In this document: in pieces, positions 1-60,574 of the stretch
Layout: every line of letters starts with the position of its first letter
Position numbering within the stretch: the first letter of the stretch is position 1
Source of the DNA: Pelecanus crispus
Lineage: Eukaryota; Chordata; Aves; Pelecaniformes; Pelecanidae
Assembly: GCF_030463565.1 (NCBI RefSeq)
Contig: NC_134676.1
Location: forward strand, 31,373,228-31,437,227
Length of the DNA: 64,000 bases
Reading direction: 5' to 3'
Translations under genes and position numbers: made by a program
Notes under the pieces: model-generated
The model's input: the letters and a program-made list of their open reading frames with translations, nothing else
The model's database searches: none
What the model was told of the DNA's origin: nothing

Positions 1-1106
1 CAGGATCTCTGTCATGTTAGCCATGGCACCTCAGCATAGAAAACCACCCATAAAACTAAAAACAAGTTTCTGCTTCCCCTTCCACCACTGAAGAAGGGTT
101 AGTTAGTGAAGAAATGTTAGACTAAAGCTTGCTTGGCATTTCTTCACAGATACTCAAAAATGTTCATTGTAGACCAAATTCAAATGAAAGGCACTGATCT
201 GAAGTGAAAACGGAACAGTAGCTGTTGTGCAGAGGCCATTAAACGTAAGATTTAGTATTGTAAGTTCCAGTGCTGTTGAGCAATTCTTTGTTCACAGTAG
301 TTTTTAATCATGATCCACTGGATGTCTGACCACTGACTGACCAGTTAGCTAAGGGACATCTAAAGTCTCCTGTAAATTAGGCTGAAGTCCCAGCAAAATC
401 AGGCTGAAGTCCCAGTTCAGTGTTGCCAGATATGCCTGACAGCTGGCCAACCTAGGGAGGGGCAGCCACTTTGAGAAAGACATTTTTATACTTCCCACTC
501 CTTTGTCTTTGGTTTTCTTCACTTTACATTAGTTTCTTTTTCTTCTGTAAATATATGCATCTGAATATCACTAAAATCAGCATGGGTCAAGCCTGGTGAG
601 CTGAACCAGAACGGTTAATGTCAGGTATTTGATACCCTCTTCGCTGTGTCCAGCAAGAAATGAATTTTTCTGCCTGCAGTCTCCTGTTGAACTGCTGTCC
701 TCCATTCTACTGACTCTTCAGCTGCATCTTGGCAGTGTGTCTTTCCTCAGTTTTAGCTCTCAACTTGGATCAGTGCAGAGTTATAAATATGTGCGTTACC
801 TAATCAAGAGTGAAAACCTGTATAGCACATGCCAAGGCTTAAAGAAGAATAAAATGCATACTGTCTGGAGACTTGTTTTCCAACCTCTAAATACCTTTCC
901 CCCCCATCTCTTTTTTTCTTTTTTGCATCTTGAGAAAAAAGCACAACTTGTAGAAACTTAGCTAAGCAAATTAACACCAATTCCATTGTGTTTCACTGCA
1001 CTTAGATCCAGAGGCATCAAGATTGCTTTTGGATGTCATACTCATCATAAGTATTACAAAGAATGCTATCACAAAGATTTCTGTGGATCTAGAGCACACT
1101 ACTCTT

Positions 1107-1142
1107 AGCAACCACTATAGCAATAGCAACCACTATAGCAAT
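1107..1142. repeat. 18-bp tandem duplication
   Basis: The unit AGCAACCACTATAGCAAT occurs twice head to tail with no mismatch, followed by a partial degenerate third copy (AGTAACC). This is probably replication slippage. No coding role is seen. Confidence 0.85.
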
Positions 1143-4100
1143 AGTAACCGCATTGAATTCCTGTACTATTCCTAAGGACAGAATATTCTAATCATCAGTT
1201 CAGATGAGAGAACTCATACAGACATTCAAAATTAAAAGTCATTACTACTGACAATGCAATTTATCATGAATCGCTACATATATATGACTGCTTACAAAAC
1301 TTTAAATATATCTCTCTGGGTTGAAGGTAAAAGAAATTAACCACATGCAATTGTTGAAAAATAAGCTGTTAAAAGTATTCCTTACTGCTGTAATTTCTTG
1401 AAGATGAACCTTCTAAATGACCATGGATCCAACAAAGCATGAACATTTATACCTCCTTAATAGGATATTCAGTGTCTTCCCTATTGTACTTTTTGAGTCT
1501 TTGCAATGCGATGCAAAACAGTATGTCATTTTTCAGCAGGATTAATACAGCCTATTTAACTATAAAGGAGGAAATGCTGTATTTCAGGATGTGCTCAAAT
1601 CTGTTCAAGAGTCTTAACGTTGTAAAACTACGTCATCACTGCTTCAGCATCCCTACAGTTCTGCTTTAGTTTTCCTACATTCTCTAGCATTCATTAATGT
1701 TGCCTTTATAAAAAATTGAAACAAAACACCAGCATTTGTATCAATAAAATGTTTTCATTGACATGTTGTTTGAAAAATACTTTACAAATATATTCTCATG
1801 TTTATACACAGAAAGTCCTGTAAGGTGAAAACAGTACATTGTAGTCCTTGAAGGTAGGCTCCTGTATACTTCAAAATCCCCAAGGCTTCAAGGCAGGAAA
1901 GAAGAAAATGTTAAATAATAAGGAAATTAAGACAATCACAGGACCTTATTTCAGACTGCAAATGGTACAGCATCCAATGTCAATCTTTTCAGTTTTAGCA
2001 TACTATCTGGAATAAAGTGAATTCCGGAAGTAGAGGGAAATACAAATACCAGTCCTGGATTATCCAGATCACTTCAAAGTAGCAATCACTGTGAAATATT
2101 CTTTGTACTTCTTAGTGTGCAAGGAAACAATCTTTTCTATATAAATTGAAGGTGCAGTTATTAGATACATACACCTTTTGCTCTGGAATTAAATAAAGAT
2201 ACACAACCTGACACTGCTGTCTGCTGCTGTTGTTTTTCCTCCACTTTATTTACTTTCTTCCTTAAAAAGTATTGAAGTTGCCACATGAAATTTACAATGT
2301 AAGGTTTTTCCCCATAGAAAATAGAAGTCTTTGATACATAGATACTTTTTAGAAGAGTTTAAGACTGAAATGTGAGATCCAGACAGACATGCAGGTCAAT
2401 AGGAGACATTACAAATCTATAAGCTGAATTCAGATTCACATTTAATATACTCCTTTCACAAGTGCTGAGGAAAACCTTCCAAACTCTAGAAAGCTCTGAA
2501 CTACAGCTGCCTGGTATTTGGATTTGGGCATGCCTGGATTTGTTTCCTTCTCTCATATAAGCATAAAACCGCCAACCACTGTACAGACTAAATTTAGGAA
2601 GGATAGATACCCAACCACCAGACATTGCATCAGAAATCTCATGACACTGCCTGTACAGGTTAGAATGATAATTTCTGTTATCATTCTGAGGCAGCAACCC
2701 ACATTAAATACTATTTTTAATATATATATATTATATATTTGTGTAACAAAATGGTCTTTTATTGTGCAAACTACATTTTCATACTAGAAGTCTCTCACCT
2801 GCTGTATTAAATTGCTACTGGAAATAACAAGGCAATCAGTTTCTGACACTAACTTCAATGGTTTCATGGCCTCAGCCATGAAGTCCATGTTGCTTTTACA
2901 AGTTTCACAATTTTAGGGACTACTTTCATAATCTCATAAACTATCTTTAAATAGCTACAAATGGCTGTTGACTTGGGGAAAAACCTCTGAAACTACAGCT
3001 GTGTCTTAATTACTCCCAGCAGGATCCTTAGCTGGTCTTTTGATCAAATGTGGCATGTAACTTCCTGAGAGAAGGGTCAGGGGTTTTTTTCATTCAAACC
3101 AGCCTTCCCACAGCGTGTGGAAGGCTAAAGGCTGATTATACCTTGCGAGAGGTGTCACTACAGTTATGTTTTTTGGTAGTAAAATGATGTATACATTTCT
3201 GTTTTGACTCCAGCTCATTAATTCAGCCTAAGGCATATACTTTGAATGACAGAAACACATTCTGTAAAAGTCATTATGTGCTCTTTATGGATAACATTGG
3301 AGAGAGATCTCATTAAAATCTGTACTATAGCTCTATAGTCTTCCCCATTTGCTAGGTACACAAGCCAAAAATACATCTTTATATAGTTTGGACTACCAAT
3401 ACTTCTCACAGAGCTACATGAAAAGTAAAAGTCACACATATCCTGTCATACAGTTTTATATCATGCTATGCTGGGATTAATTTACAAATGTGTCCTGTTA
3501 CACTTCTATAGGCATAGAGAAATCTCAGAACATTCACAAAGTATATGTGAGTTGACTTTAGGTTCATGTCTCAAAATGAACCAAATTAATGAGTCCATTG
3601 AGAGAAAACTGAAGTATTTAACACACTGCCCTGGTGAGCTAGACACCATACATTGAAATATCTGGAAATAAATGCTGAATGTTTAAAGCATGGACACTAC
3701 ATACTCCTCAAAGATCTTTTGATGTGTTACATGTATAAACATGAGGTAGGTTTTGTTCAGAACCTAGAATATTGGTATTAAAAAAAAAAAAAAACCCACA
3801 GTGAACCAATGTGAGCTTACTGTAAAACAGAAATAAAAACCAACACAGAGAAACAGTTCTTGTTCTATACCAAATGAACTTTCTGGAATAAAATTGAGTC
3901 TGCTGCAATTCAAGTCTGTAAATATGAGTGCAGGCTAAATTTCAACTGAAAATAAAAGGGATGGAACCACAATATTCCCCTCTCACGTGACTGGCATACA
4001 ATTACAGGTATGTACAGTTACAAATTGATTTAACACAAGCACCAGTATGCCTACTAAGAACTGAACTGATTTCAGTCTCACTGGTTACTCAGCTTGGTGA

Positions 4101-5645
4101 GAATCTCACTCCTGTTTTCAGATGCCATATTACAATATATTCTAGGCATACCTAAAAATGGATGAAAGAATGAAATAGTTAAAATAAAATATACAATTCT
4201 TTGATAGCTTACAGCACTAGCTGAACTAAGCAAACTTAATAAATTCTAATATAGCTTTTATTTTACTTGAGTAAAAATTATTGACAGCTTTTTGATATTT
4301 AATAAGGACTTTTATGAAATTGAAAGTGTTGTAAGCACAACACTCAGCCAATATATGTCAGATAAGTCTCACTGGAATAGAGCTAGGAAATCAGTCCCCT
4401 ATGCTGTTACTGGATTTCTTAAATGTAGCGTGATTTCAAATTTAAATTTGTCTTTTCATCTAGATTTGCAGCTGTGCAAGCAAGTGTCAAATGCTAACAA
4501 ATCGACTGTAGCTTATTTTACAAAGGCAGAGGTTTTCTTTTGCTCTAATGTATGGCAGCTCAGGCCATTACCTTCACAGAAATGAAAGGCTTCCCTGTCC
4601 ATATAGCCTTATGCTATAGAATTAGTAAGGAGTTGTTTTAAATGAGCAAAAAATCTTCAGAATTGCCTCTTCCTTTACTATCCATCCCTGTGGTACAGAG
4701 ATAAATATTTGTATCAGGGACACCATGAAGCAGTGACACAGAAAAGAGCTACTCTGTATGTGTTGGCATAATGTCCCACCATGCACAGTAATTTGCATGT
4801 CACAGTTTAAAACCTGGATTATATTTTAATTTTTAAAAACCTTACGAATGCTTTGAAAGTTACCTCATGTTTATAAATAAGCATTTTTCTTTTGGGAAGC
4901 CTTCTTTGCTTTTGTTTTTTCAACTCTTTCAGAAATCATGTAATTGCTATGGGAGGGCAGGGGCAGACTGGAGAAGGATCAATAAACAAAAAAAACTAAT
5001 GGAGCCTCACAGGGAAGCCTGTTAAATAAGGTTAATGTGTTGTGGCAGGATTTCAGAACCAAGCACTCTAAGAATTAATGTATAAAAGAACAGCAGTCTA
5101 AATCATTGAACTCAATATGGTTAATTGCCTAGCAACCATGAAATCACACAGTGACATTTTTACATTCAATTTTCAAACTAGAATATCACTTCATATAACT
5201 TAAAGTACTTCTATATGTAATACACAACTTGACCATTTTCCCCCCTGCTTTCTTGCAAATTTATATGTTAAGTTAAAGACTCATACAAAATCTTCTGCTT
5301 CTAAATGAGGAGACTAGCACCTTTGAAAAGTCACTCACACACAATGGGTGCTGAGAGTAAGAACAGAGATGTTAGAAGACCAGTAAACTTACTCGTAATC
5401 ATCCTCACAAAAAGCTCTTAGATTTGAAACTGGTATTAGCCAAACCAAAAACATAAGCAAGCTAGACACTGTCCATGTCACAGGTCAAATCTGAGGAAAT
5501 TTATCTTTTCCAGTGCATGATTTGGTTTATAATCATTGCAAGTCTCCCATGAACAGTCCTTATTACAAAGGCAGTTTTACAAATGTAATCAAAAGGCCCC
5601 TACTCTAAATCCAAAATGACTGATATACTGCACATTTGATGTACA

Positions 5646-5669
5646 GATGAAAATTAATTAATTTTCATC
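5646..5669. repeat. Perfect 24-bp palindrome
   Basis: GATGAAAATTAA is followed immediately by its exact reverse complement TTAATTTTCATC, a 12+12 palindrome with no spacer. It is AT-rich, so it could be chance or the remnant of a small inverted-repeat element. No flanking target-site duplication is evident. Confidence 0.9.
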
Positions 5670-6470
5670 AGACACAATGGCTATTTTGTTTTATAGGATT
5701 AGTGTGGAATTGTCATATAGGTCTGAGTAAAAAAAAAATCGAACAGGAAACATAATGAACGAGGGGAGCATTTTCCATGTGTACCTCTGGAAAAAATCAA
5801 TTCCACCAGCTGTATTTGCCTATTTTTATGCCAAATAGAGCACAAGAATGAGAACTGAGCACAGCCAGACTGTTTTTCTCAAAAACCTTTTTTTCTTTTG
5901 GAAGAATTGATGGCTCCTTCCTCCTGCTTGTTTTGATCTGTAACTGACACCTTTTCCCAAAATATGGTGCTGTAGCAGCATCTAATGAAGGTCCCTGCTT
6001 GGTTGGAAAGGATTGCAGCAAGCAGATTTTTTTCCTTCCCTCACGTTTAATACCGAAAGGACAGGTCCTTCATGTCAAACAGTAATAGCAATACTATGTA
6101 CTTCGCAGAGTGCATCCTGGCACATTGCTGCTCCCTTGAGTCACAATGATGCACATCACACAACAGGAAACAGCAAAAGATTTTAAATATACAAGTAAGT
6201 AAATGTCTACCATTTTGTCACAGCACTAAATCAGTACCAATCTTAAAAAAAAGCTTTTTTCTTTTGCTCTTTGTCACACAGCCTAAACAGAATATTGGCT
6301 TATATAAGTAACTGCTGCTAATACAAAACAATGATGCCCTCATACCTATAGAAATAAAATAAAATGTAGAGGTCATAAACTTCTTCTTCCACAGTAGGTG
6401 TGCTTTGCTTCCTGTCATAGAAGGTGTTACCACTCTACAATGGCATATTTTAGTCAAAAGCCTTTCTTAC

Positions 6471-54529
<48,059 letters not shown>

Positions 54530-56563
54530 CTGAAGGGAAAAAAATACTTTAGAAAACTTTTAGCACTTAAAACCAAAACCATATAAAGAACTAGATGTCT
54601 CTTTTGATTAACAATATACATAACCATGTATCTGAAGTACACAACTTGGTGAGAATACACTTTCTCTATCATTGTTTCTTAAGCCAATTTTCCAGTGACC
54701 TACAGTTTCCATCCCACTTATCATCCATAGTTTCTTGAAGCTGACCTGTCCTCAGAAGAAAAAGAGAGCTGTCTAAATTAATTTTTACCTGAACCCTAAC
54801 AATGTCTTAAATTAACTTTTTTTCTACTTCTTTTGCTTCTGTAATCCTATGTGCCGATGTCCTGATAACCTCTAGAGATGGTGCTCTGGCAAATTAAATG
54901 GCAGGGTAAAGAGTCAGGGATCAATTACATTGACTAAACGAGAAGAAGTAAACTAGCTTTTTCCAGAAAACACACACTACATACCACACCATGTATGACA
55001 ACTACCAATAAACCTACCACATGAGAAAAAATAATGCAATTTTTCAGACAATGAAGAACACGTAAGTACTTCAGAGCTAGGAATAGGAGCAACAGAGGGC
55101 AAGCCTGTGTACTGTGCTCCCTGGGGAGGGGGATCCAATATCAGAGGCTTACGTGGTGCAGTACATCAGTACACACTGTCTCACTATCAGCCTCGCAGCT
55201 GTCCGGAGGCAACTGTGTGAGCACACCAAGCAAGATGCACATTATCACTTTCAGAAACCTGAAGAGGTCTGAAAGGGAACTTCATGCAAATGGCAGCTAT
55301 GGACATGGGCTACAATAGGTAAAGCTTTTAAATTGTGGGGGGTTTGTGTCATATATATCTTGATCACTCAAGCAGCAAAGCTCCAGGACTTAATACCCCT
55401 GGACCATTCTTTCATGTATTTTAGTCCATTTTGCTGATAAGTGTTTATTATGCTCCCCACATGCACATTTTATCCTGCTGGAGATAAATGATAAAACAAA
55501 ACAAAAAGAACCACCAGACCTAGAAAAAGTAAAAGGTTTAAGGCAAAACAGAAACAAAAAGACAACTAAAATCAAGAGTTCACAAATTGGCAGTAACACA
55601 GAAAGGTGATACACTGCAATATACTAAAATGTGTGCGAGAGAAAAAACTGAAGGAAAGCCAGAATGAAGGGGAAGAAAACACACATCTTGAAAAGCAAGA
55701 GATGTAATAAATAAATTATTATTAAAACTCAGTAGAAAGCTAGTTATACACTGAGCTGAGCTATGTTATTCTGCTAGCAACGTTTGAAGGACCAGAGTGA
55801 GAAGGCATACATAGACACACACCATATGGGCACCCCGTGCATGTTTTTAAGCCTTACACTTCACAGCACCTGCTGTGATGAGATGTGAACAGAACAGAAA
55901 GACCTGTAAAAGATGTTCCACATGTCGAGCAAAGTTTAATCAGGCAAAAAATGTTTTCAAGAAAGGGGATATGTCTCACGCGGGCTGGCACACTTTTCCA
56001 TCTGCACGCTCATTTGTTTTTGTAGCCTTTTGCGTAATTTAGGCTTGTGAACAAACTGAAGGCAGACAACTGGACTTGCTACAATCTGTCACCACTGTCT
56101 CTTTAATGGAAGGCACACACTCAGCCTTATATTTCCTGGGCTGAACAGAGCCAGCTCCTCTGGTGTACTCTTTTTGTACACCATGTGCTGCAGTTGCCTA
56201 ACTATCTGGGCTTACTACAGTTTGCCAAAGCATTTCACAGATCTGCGAAGTGGTCAGCACATGGAGTTCTGGTGTTCCAGAAGCCCTGGCTGAAGCACGT
56301 CTTCTTACATTTCCCAAAATGCAAACTTTTCTTCCACACATAACCATCCATGCCATCTTCCACAAGAAATTTTAAAAACATATATATACTGCACCAGCTA
56401 TTTAGAATCTCAGTACTAAGAAAACATTCAAGCTAGTTGTAAAAGCAAAATACTCTCAATGTACAGCGATACAGGAGTAAATTAACCCATTTCTAACTCA
56501 CACTGTCTCTTAGCACACACATGAAATTGACTTTTTATCTGTGTCTCAGTTCATTCATACTGA

Positions 56564-57319
56564 TCTGCACCTGCATTGGAGCAATCCCAAACATGCATAC
56601 AGGCTGGGCAATGAGTGGAATGAGACCACTGTCTCTCTGCAGAGGACTTGGGGGTACTGGTGGATGAAAAACTGAGTATGACCCAGCAATGCGCCCTCAC
56701 AGCCCAAAAAGCCAACCATATCCTGAGCTGAATAAAAAGAAGCATGGCCAACAGGTCGAGGGAGGTGATTCTGGCCCTCTACTCTGCTCTTGCGAGAACC
56801 CCACCTGGAACACCACATCCACCTCTGGGGTCCTCAGTACAGGAAAGACATGGACCTGCTGGAGTGGGTGCAGAGGAGGGCCACAAAAGTGATCAGAGGG
56901 CTGGAGCACCTCTCCTATGAGAACAGGCTGAGAGAGTTGGGGTTGCTTGGCCTAGAGAAGGCTCCAGGGAGACCTTATAGCAGCCTTCCAGTACTTAAAG
57001 GGGACCTACAGAAAAGATGGGGAAGGACTCTTTATCAGGGAGTGTAGCGATAAGACGAGGGGTAATGGTTTTGAACTGAAAGAGGGTAGGTTTAGTCTAA
57101 GTGTTAGGAAGAAATTCTTTACTGTGAGGGTGGTGAGACATTGGAACAGGTTGCCCAGAGAAGTTGTGGATGCCCCCTCCCTGGAAGTGTTCAAGGCCAG
57201 GCTGGATGGGGCTTTGAGCAACCTAATCTAGTGGAAAGTACATCTGCCTGTGGCAGCGGGGGTTGGAACCAGATGAACCTTAAGGTCCCTTCCAACCCAA
57301 AGCATGTGTGATTCTATAA
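56564..57319 (+). mobile_element. CR1 LINE 3' part
   Basis: Plus-strand CR1 from the GLGNEW-like region through [39 protein letters not shown]-like, and the [24 protein letters not shown] end, then the 3' untranslated region and GATTCTATAA. The frame changes several times and stops occur (for example in CTGAGCTGAATA near 56.73 kb), so it is inactive. It is antisense to the host gene. Confidence 0.9.
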
Positions 57320-57366
57320 TTTTATCAATGCTTTTTTTTGTACTGGAGACCCAAAATGGGATGGCT

Positions 57367-57475
57367 ATTCAGCCTGGAGATGGCTTTGGGGGGACCTAAC
57401 ACCTATGTGGAGGTCTTTGAGAAGATGGAGCAAGGCTCTTTACTAGGGCAACCAGTAGGAGAATGTAAGACAGTA
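57367..57475 (+). mobile_element. Short CR1 coding relic
   Basis: TTCAGCCTGGAGATGGCTTT, GGGGGGACCT and GATGGAGCAAGGCTCTTTAC follow the CR1 order of the FSLEK...GDLI...KMGARLF block. It lies just after another CR1 3' end, perhaps an older element into which that one inserted. Confidence 0.55.
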
Positions 57476-60083
57476 GTGTAGTTAAAGCAGAGGGCCTTGT
57501 AACCCATTAAAGCAGAAGCACACTAAACAGATATGGACTTGTTTTGAACTCAGACATAAGTACATTGATATAGCATAGCTGTACAAGTGTTTTTGCATGC
57601 AATGGTCCTGTAAAAAACAGTATTGCCATTGGTATGAACAGGCCACAGGCCTAATGCAGACTGTGCAAGGCTTTTTATCATATACATATATACACCTGCA
57701 AATTATTTTTAAATATTTGACATTTTGCATGAAGAATAAGGATAAATGCCTGCCTCATCACGTGTGAGGTCTAAATACAGAGATTGTTATTCAGAAAACT
57801 GCACAGAAAACAGTCGTGGAATGAGTCCTGCCTTATAACATTCCACACAGATATAACAGTCTTAAAACAAAAATATTTGTATATTCATCCTCAGAATACA
57901 TTTTACATTCAGAATACATAACATGGAAGAAGTCTGTAAAGTGCAGGACGAAAACATGTTGAACTTTTCTTTCCCTTTTTTTCTATTCAGGTCTTAAGTT
58001 AGTGGGGGGTTTCTTCACCTGCTAAACAGTCCAACCTTTCGTAAGATTACACACTTACTCACAGGACCTCGACAAATCCTCATTATAAAGGTTTTCATTA
58101 AAAGAAGTTTAAAAAGTTTGCTGCATTGGAATAATGAAGATTGATCTTTTCTGAACTCAACAAAAATACATGTTGTCTTTATGGTGGTTATTTCAGACTT
58201 CATTATTTCATTATTATTTCATTATTTCAGGAGGATATCCTTCAATAGTTAGCACAGTATTGCTCAACAGCTGTGTTAACACCCAGCCATCCCAAAGCAA
58301 GCTGATTATCACCATGCACGAGCTGAACACCACCCTGCAAAGCATGCAAAACTTTATCTCACAATGGATATGAATTTGTTCTCAGGATAGTCAGATTGTA
58401 GGGTAGTCATTCACAGGTTCCATTTAATTCAGGACAAAGATGATGGTACCCAGCAAAGCCCAGGAAAAACAACACTTTGAAAGAGGTGGAAGGCTGTCAA
58501 AAGTCTGGCAAAAGCCTCAAGGATGGTTCTTCCTTAAGTGAATGATCAGCAACCTCTGGAGATGAGGCTGACCTGAAGTTAAACAGAATCCTAAACATAG
58601 ATGCCTGTATGAAAAGAAACATGCAATCTGAGCTTGGCTCCTATACTGGTAAAGAAAACTAGGCACACAGCGTTTGCTGAAGACTATTAGATGTGTCATT
58701 GGGTTTCCTGAGAAATTAATAACTGGGAATATCTTAGAAAGAGGAAAAAACAAAACAATTGGGAGTTGATCTAAACATGCAGACAGACACACTAGAATGC
58801 TTTCACTTTATTTCTCCTTATGTCCTTCTAGAAATGTGTATCTATTGTGTATATATGTATAATATTGCCTATATATATAAAATTTTTACTGTAATTATAA
58901 ATTTATTCTACTTTAATTTCCCAATGTACAGTTACAGTGATCACTCTAAGATCATACCAAACAGGTCAAATCATAGGAGTATTAGTAATTTTTTTACTAT
59001 TTTTAGTATTAATAATTATTATTATTAAACTTCAAGTTTTGCTGGTTGCTTGACACCCCTAAAGCCACAGCTATCATATACAATTCAGAATCTGTACAGA
59101 AATTTCATGCATTCATTTCATATACTTATTGCCAAAAAAGCAAAAACATGAATAATTAATCTCTCTATCCAGCCATGAAGGGCTGGTATTTGGAAAGCCA
59201 AAGTTCAGCTAGACTTGAAACTAGCAAAGGATGTCAAGGACAACAGGAAGAGCTTCTGCTACTACATTATCTTTGAAAAAAACCCCAAGCACCTATTTTC
59301 TAAGAGAGCTGAGGGTAAGCCAAAAGATTGCAATTCCTAATCCTGTACTTCAGCCACAAGAAAATCTCTGAATCAAATCCAACTTGAAATCACAACTAAT
59401 AAATCACAACTTCATCGCAAGAGAAAGGTAGAAAGGTATTTATACTATATCTACTTCCATTTATTTTAAGCTCACTTGCTTTACTGATTGTGAGTCTGTA
59501 TGTTCAGGATCCTAAACTTTCTCAAATAAAAGAGAGCCTCCTGCAGAAAGCCCCAAAACCATTTGCCTGAAGTTACGCAGCATGAGTCCTGTATACAGTG
59601 AGAGCTCCTTTCTCACCCACAAAACACTTTTGGAAAACCAATCCACTTAGCCTAAGTTGCTTAAAAATGTATAGCTAAGAAATAAACCTATTACCCCCCA
59701 AAAAAGTGGTAGTTTTCTCAGAATCTAATTTTGGAAACACAACAGGTGCAGTGGCTGTCCATATTGAATAACCTATTAGGCATTAGGAAAACATACTTTG
59801 AATCATACAACCTGCCCTCTTCTGAATAAAACTACTTGCCTCCAGAGCATCTCATTACCACTGCCAAAGCAGTCAATCATCACATTTAGAAGTTTGTTCA
59901 CACAGAGGGTGATTAGAGTACAGTAATTACAGGGCACCCTTGCCAGAAAATTATGCTGACATACAACTACATTCCTTTAATCTAGTCTTACTTCCAGTTT
60001 ACTTTCAGTATAGACTGGAATGTAACTAGGCTTGTACAGCCAGTTATCAGCCACTCTGAACAGTAAATATACCATTCCAAAGT

Positions 60084-60574
60084 ATCATAGAATCACAGAA
60101 TGGTTTGGGTTGGAAGGGAGCTTTAAAGATCATCTAGCTCAAACTCCCCTGTCAAGAGCAGAGATACTCCACTAGGCCAGGTTGCTCAAAGACCCGTCCA
60201 GCTGGACTTTGAATGCTTCCAGGGAGGGGGCATCCACAACTTCCCTGGGCGACCTGTTCCAGTGTTTCACCACCCTCATTGTAAAAAATGTCTTCCTTAT
60301 ATCTAATCTAAATCTACCCTTTTTCAGTTTAAAACCATTACCCCTTGTGCTATCACAACAGGCCCTACTAAAAAGCCTGTCCCCATCTTTTCTGTAGGCT
60401 CCCTTTAAGTACTGGAAGGCCGCAATAAGGTCTCCCTGCAGCCTTCTCTTCTCCAGACTGAACCACCCCAACTCTCTCAGCCTTTCCTCATAGGAGAGAT
60501 GTTCCATCCCCTGATCATTTTTGTGACCCTCCACTGGACCCATTCCAACAGGTCCATGTCTCTCCTGTGCTGTA
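60084..60574 (-). mobile_element. CR1 3' fragment
   Basis: Inverted tail ATCATAGAATCACAGAATGG at the left. The minus-strand frame at 60172-60543 encodes [20 protein letters not shown] and ends [20 protein letters not shown]. It is truncated at the 5' side within the [11 protein letters not shown] region. It has the same orientation as the host gene. Confidence 0.92.

Larger units (their letters stand above)
1..6470. other. Stretch beyond the last recognised exon; no assignable gene
   Basis: AT-rich sequence with no CR1 or LTR fragment that I can recognise. I looked on the minus strand for the proline/serine/glycine-rich tail exons of CARM1 and did not find them. Short structures present: an 18-bp tandem duplication near 1.1 kb, an A14 run near 3.78 kb and a 24-bp palindrome near 5.65 kb. 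It is most likely intron of the same gene, with the tail exons further left, or a 3' region with a very divergent tail. Confidence 0.5.

Noticed and set aside
2359..2697. 112-codon minus-strand open frame
   Set aside because: No recognisable domain and no CARM1 tail features; within expectation for AT-rich sequence on six frames.
5375..5425. Possible 24-26-bp micro-exon ending ATTACGA|gtaagt on the minus strand
   Set aside because: The donor is good but the upstream acceptor has no pyrimidine tract and the peptide matches nothing.
55100..55230. Slightly GC-rich block tested as the missing first exon
   Set aside because: A GTAAGC donor exists, but the upstream frame has stops and no resemblance to the CARM1 N-terminus.
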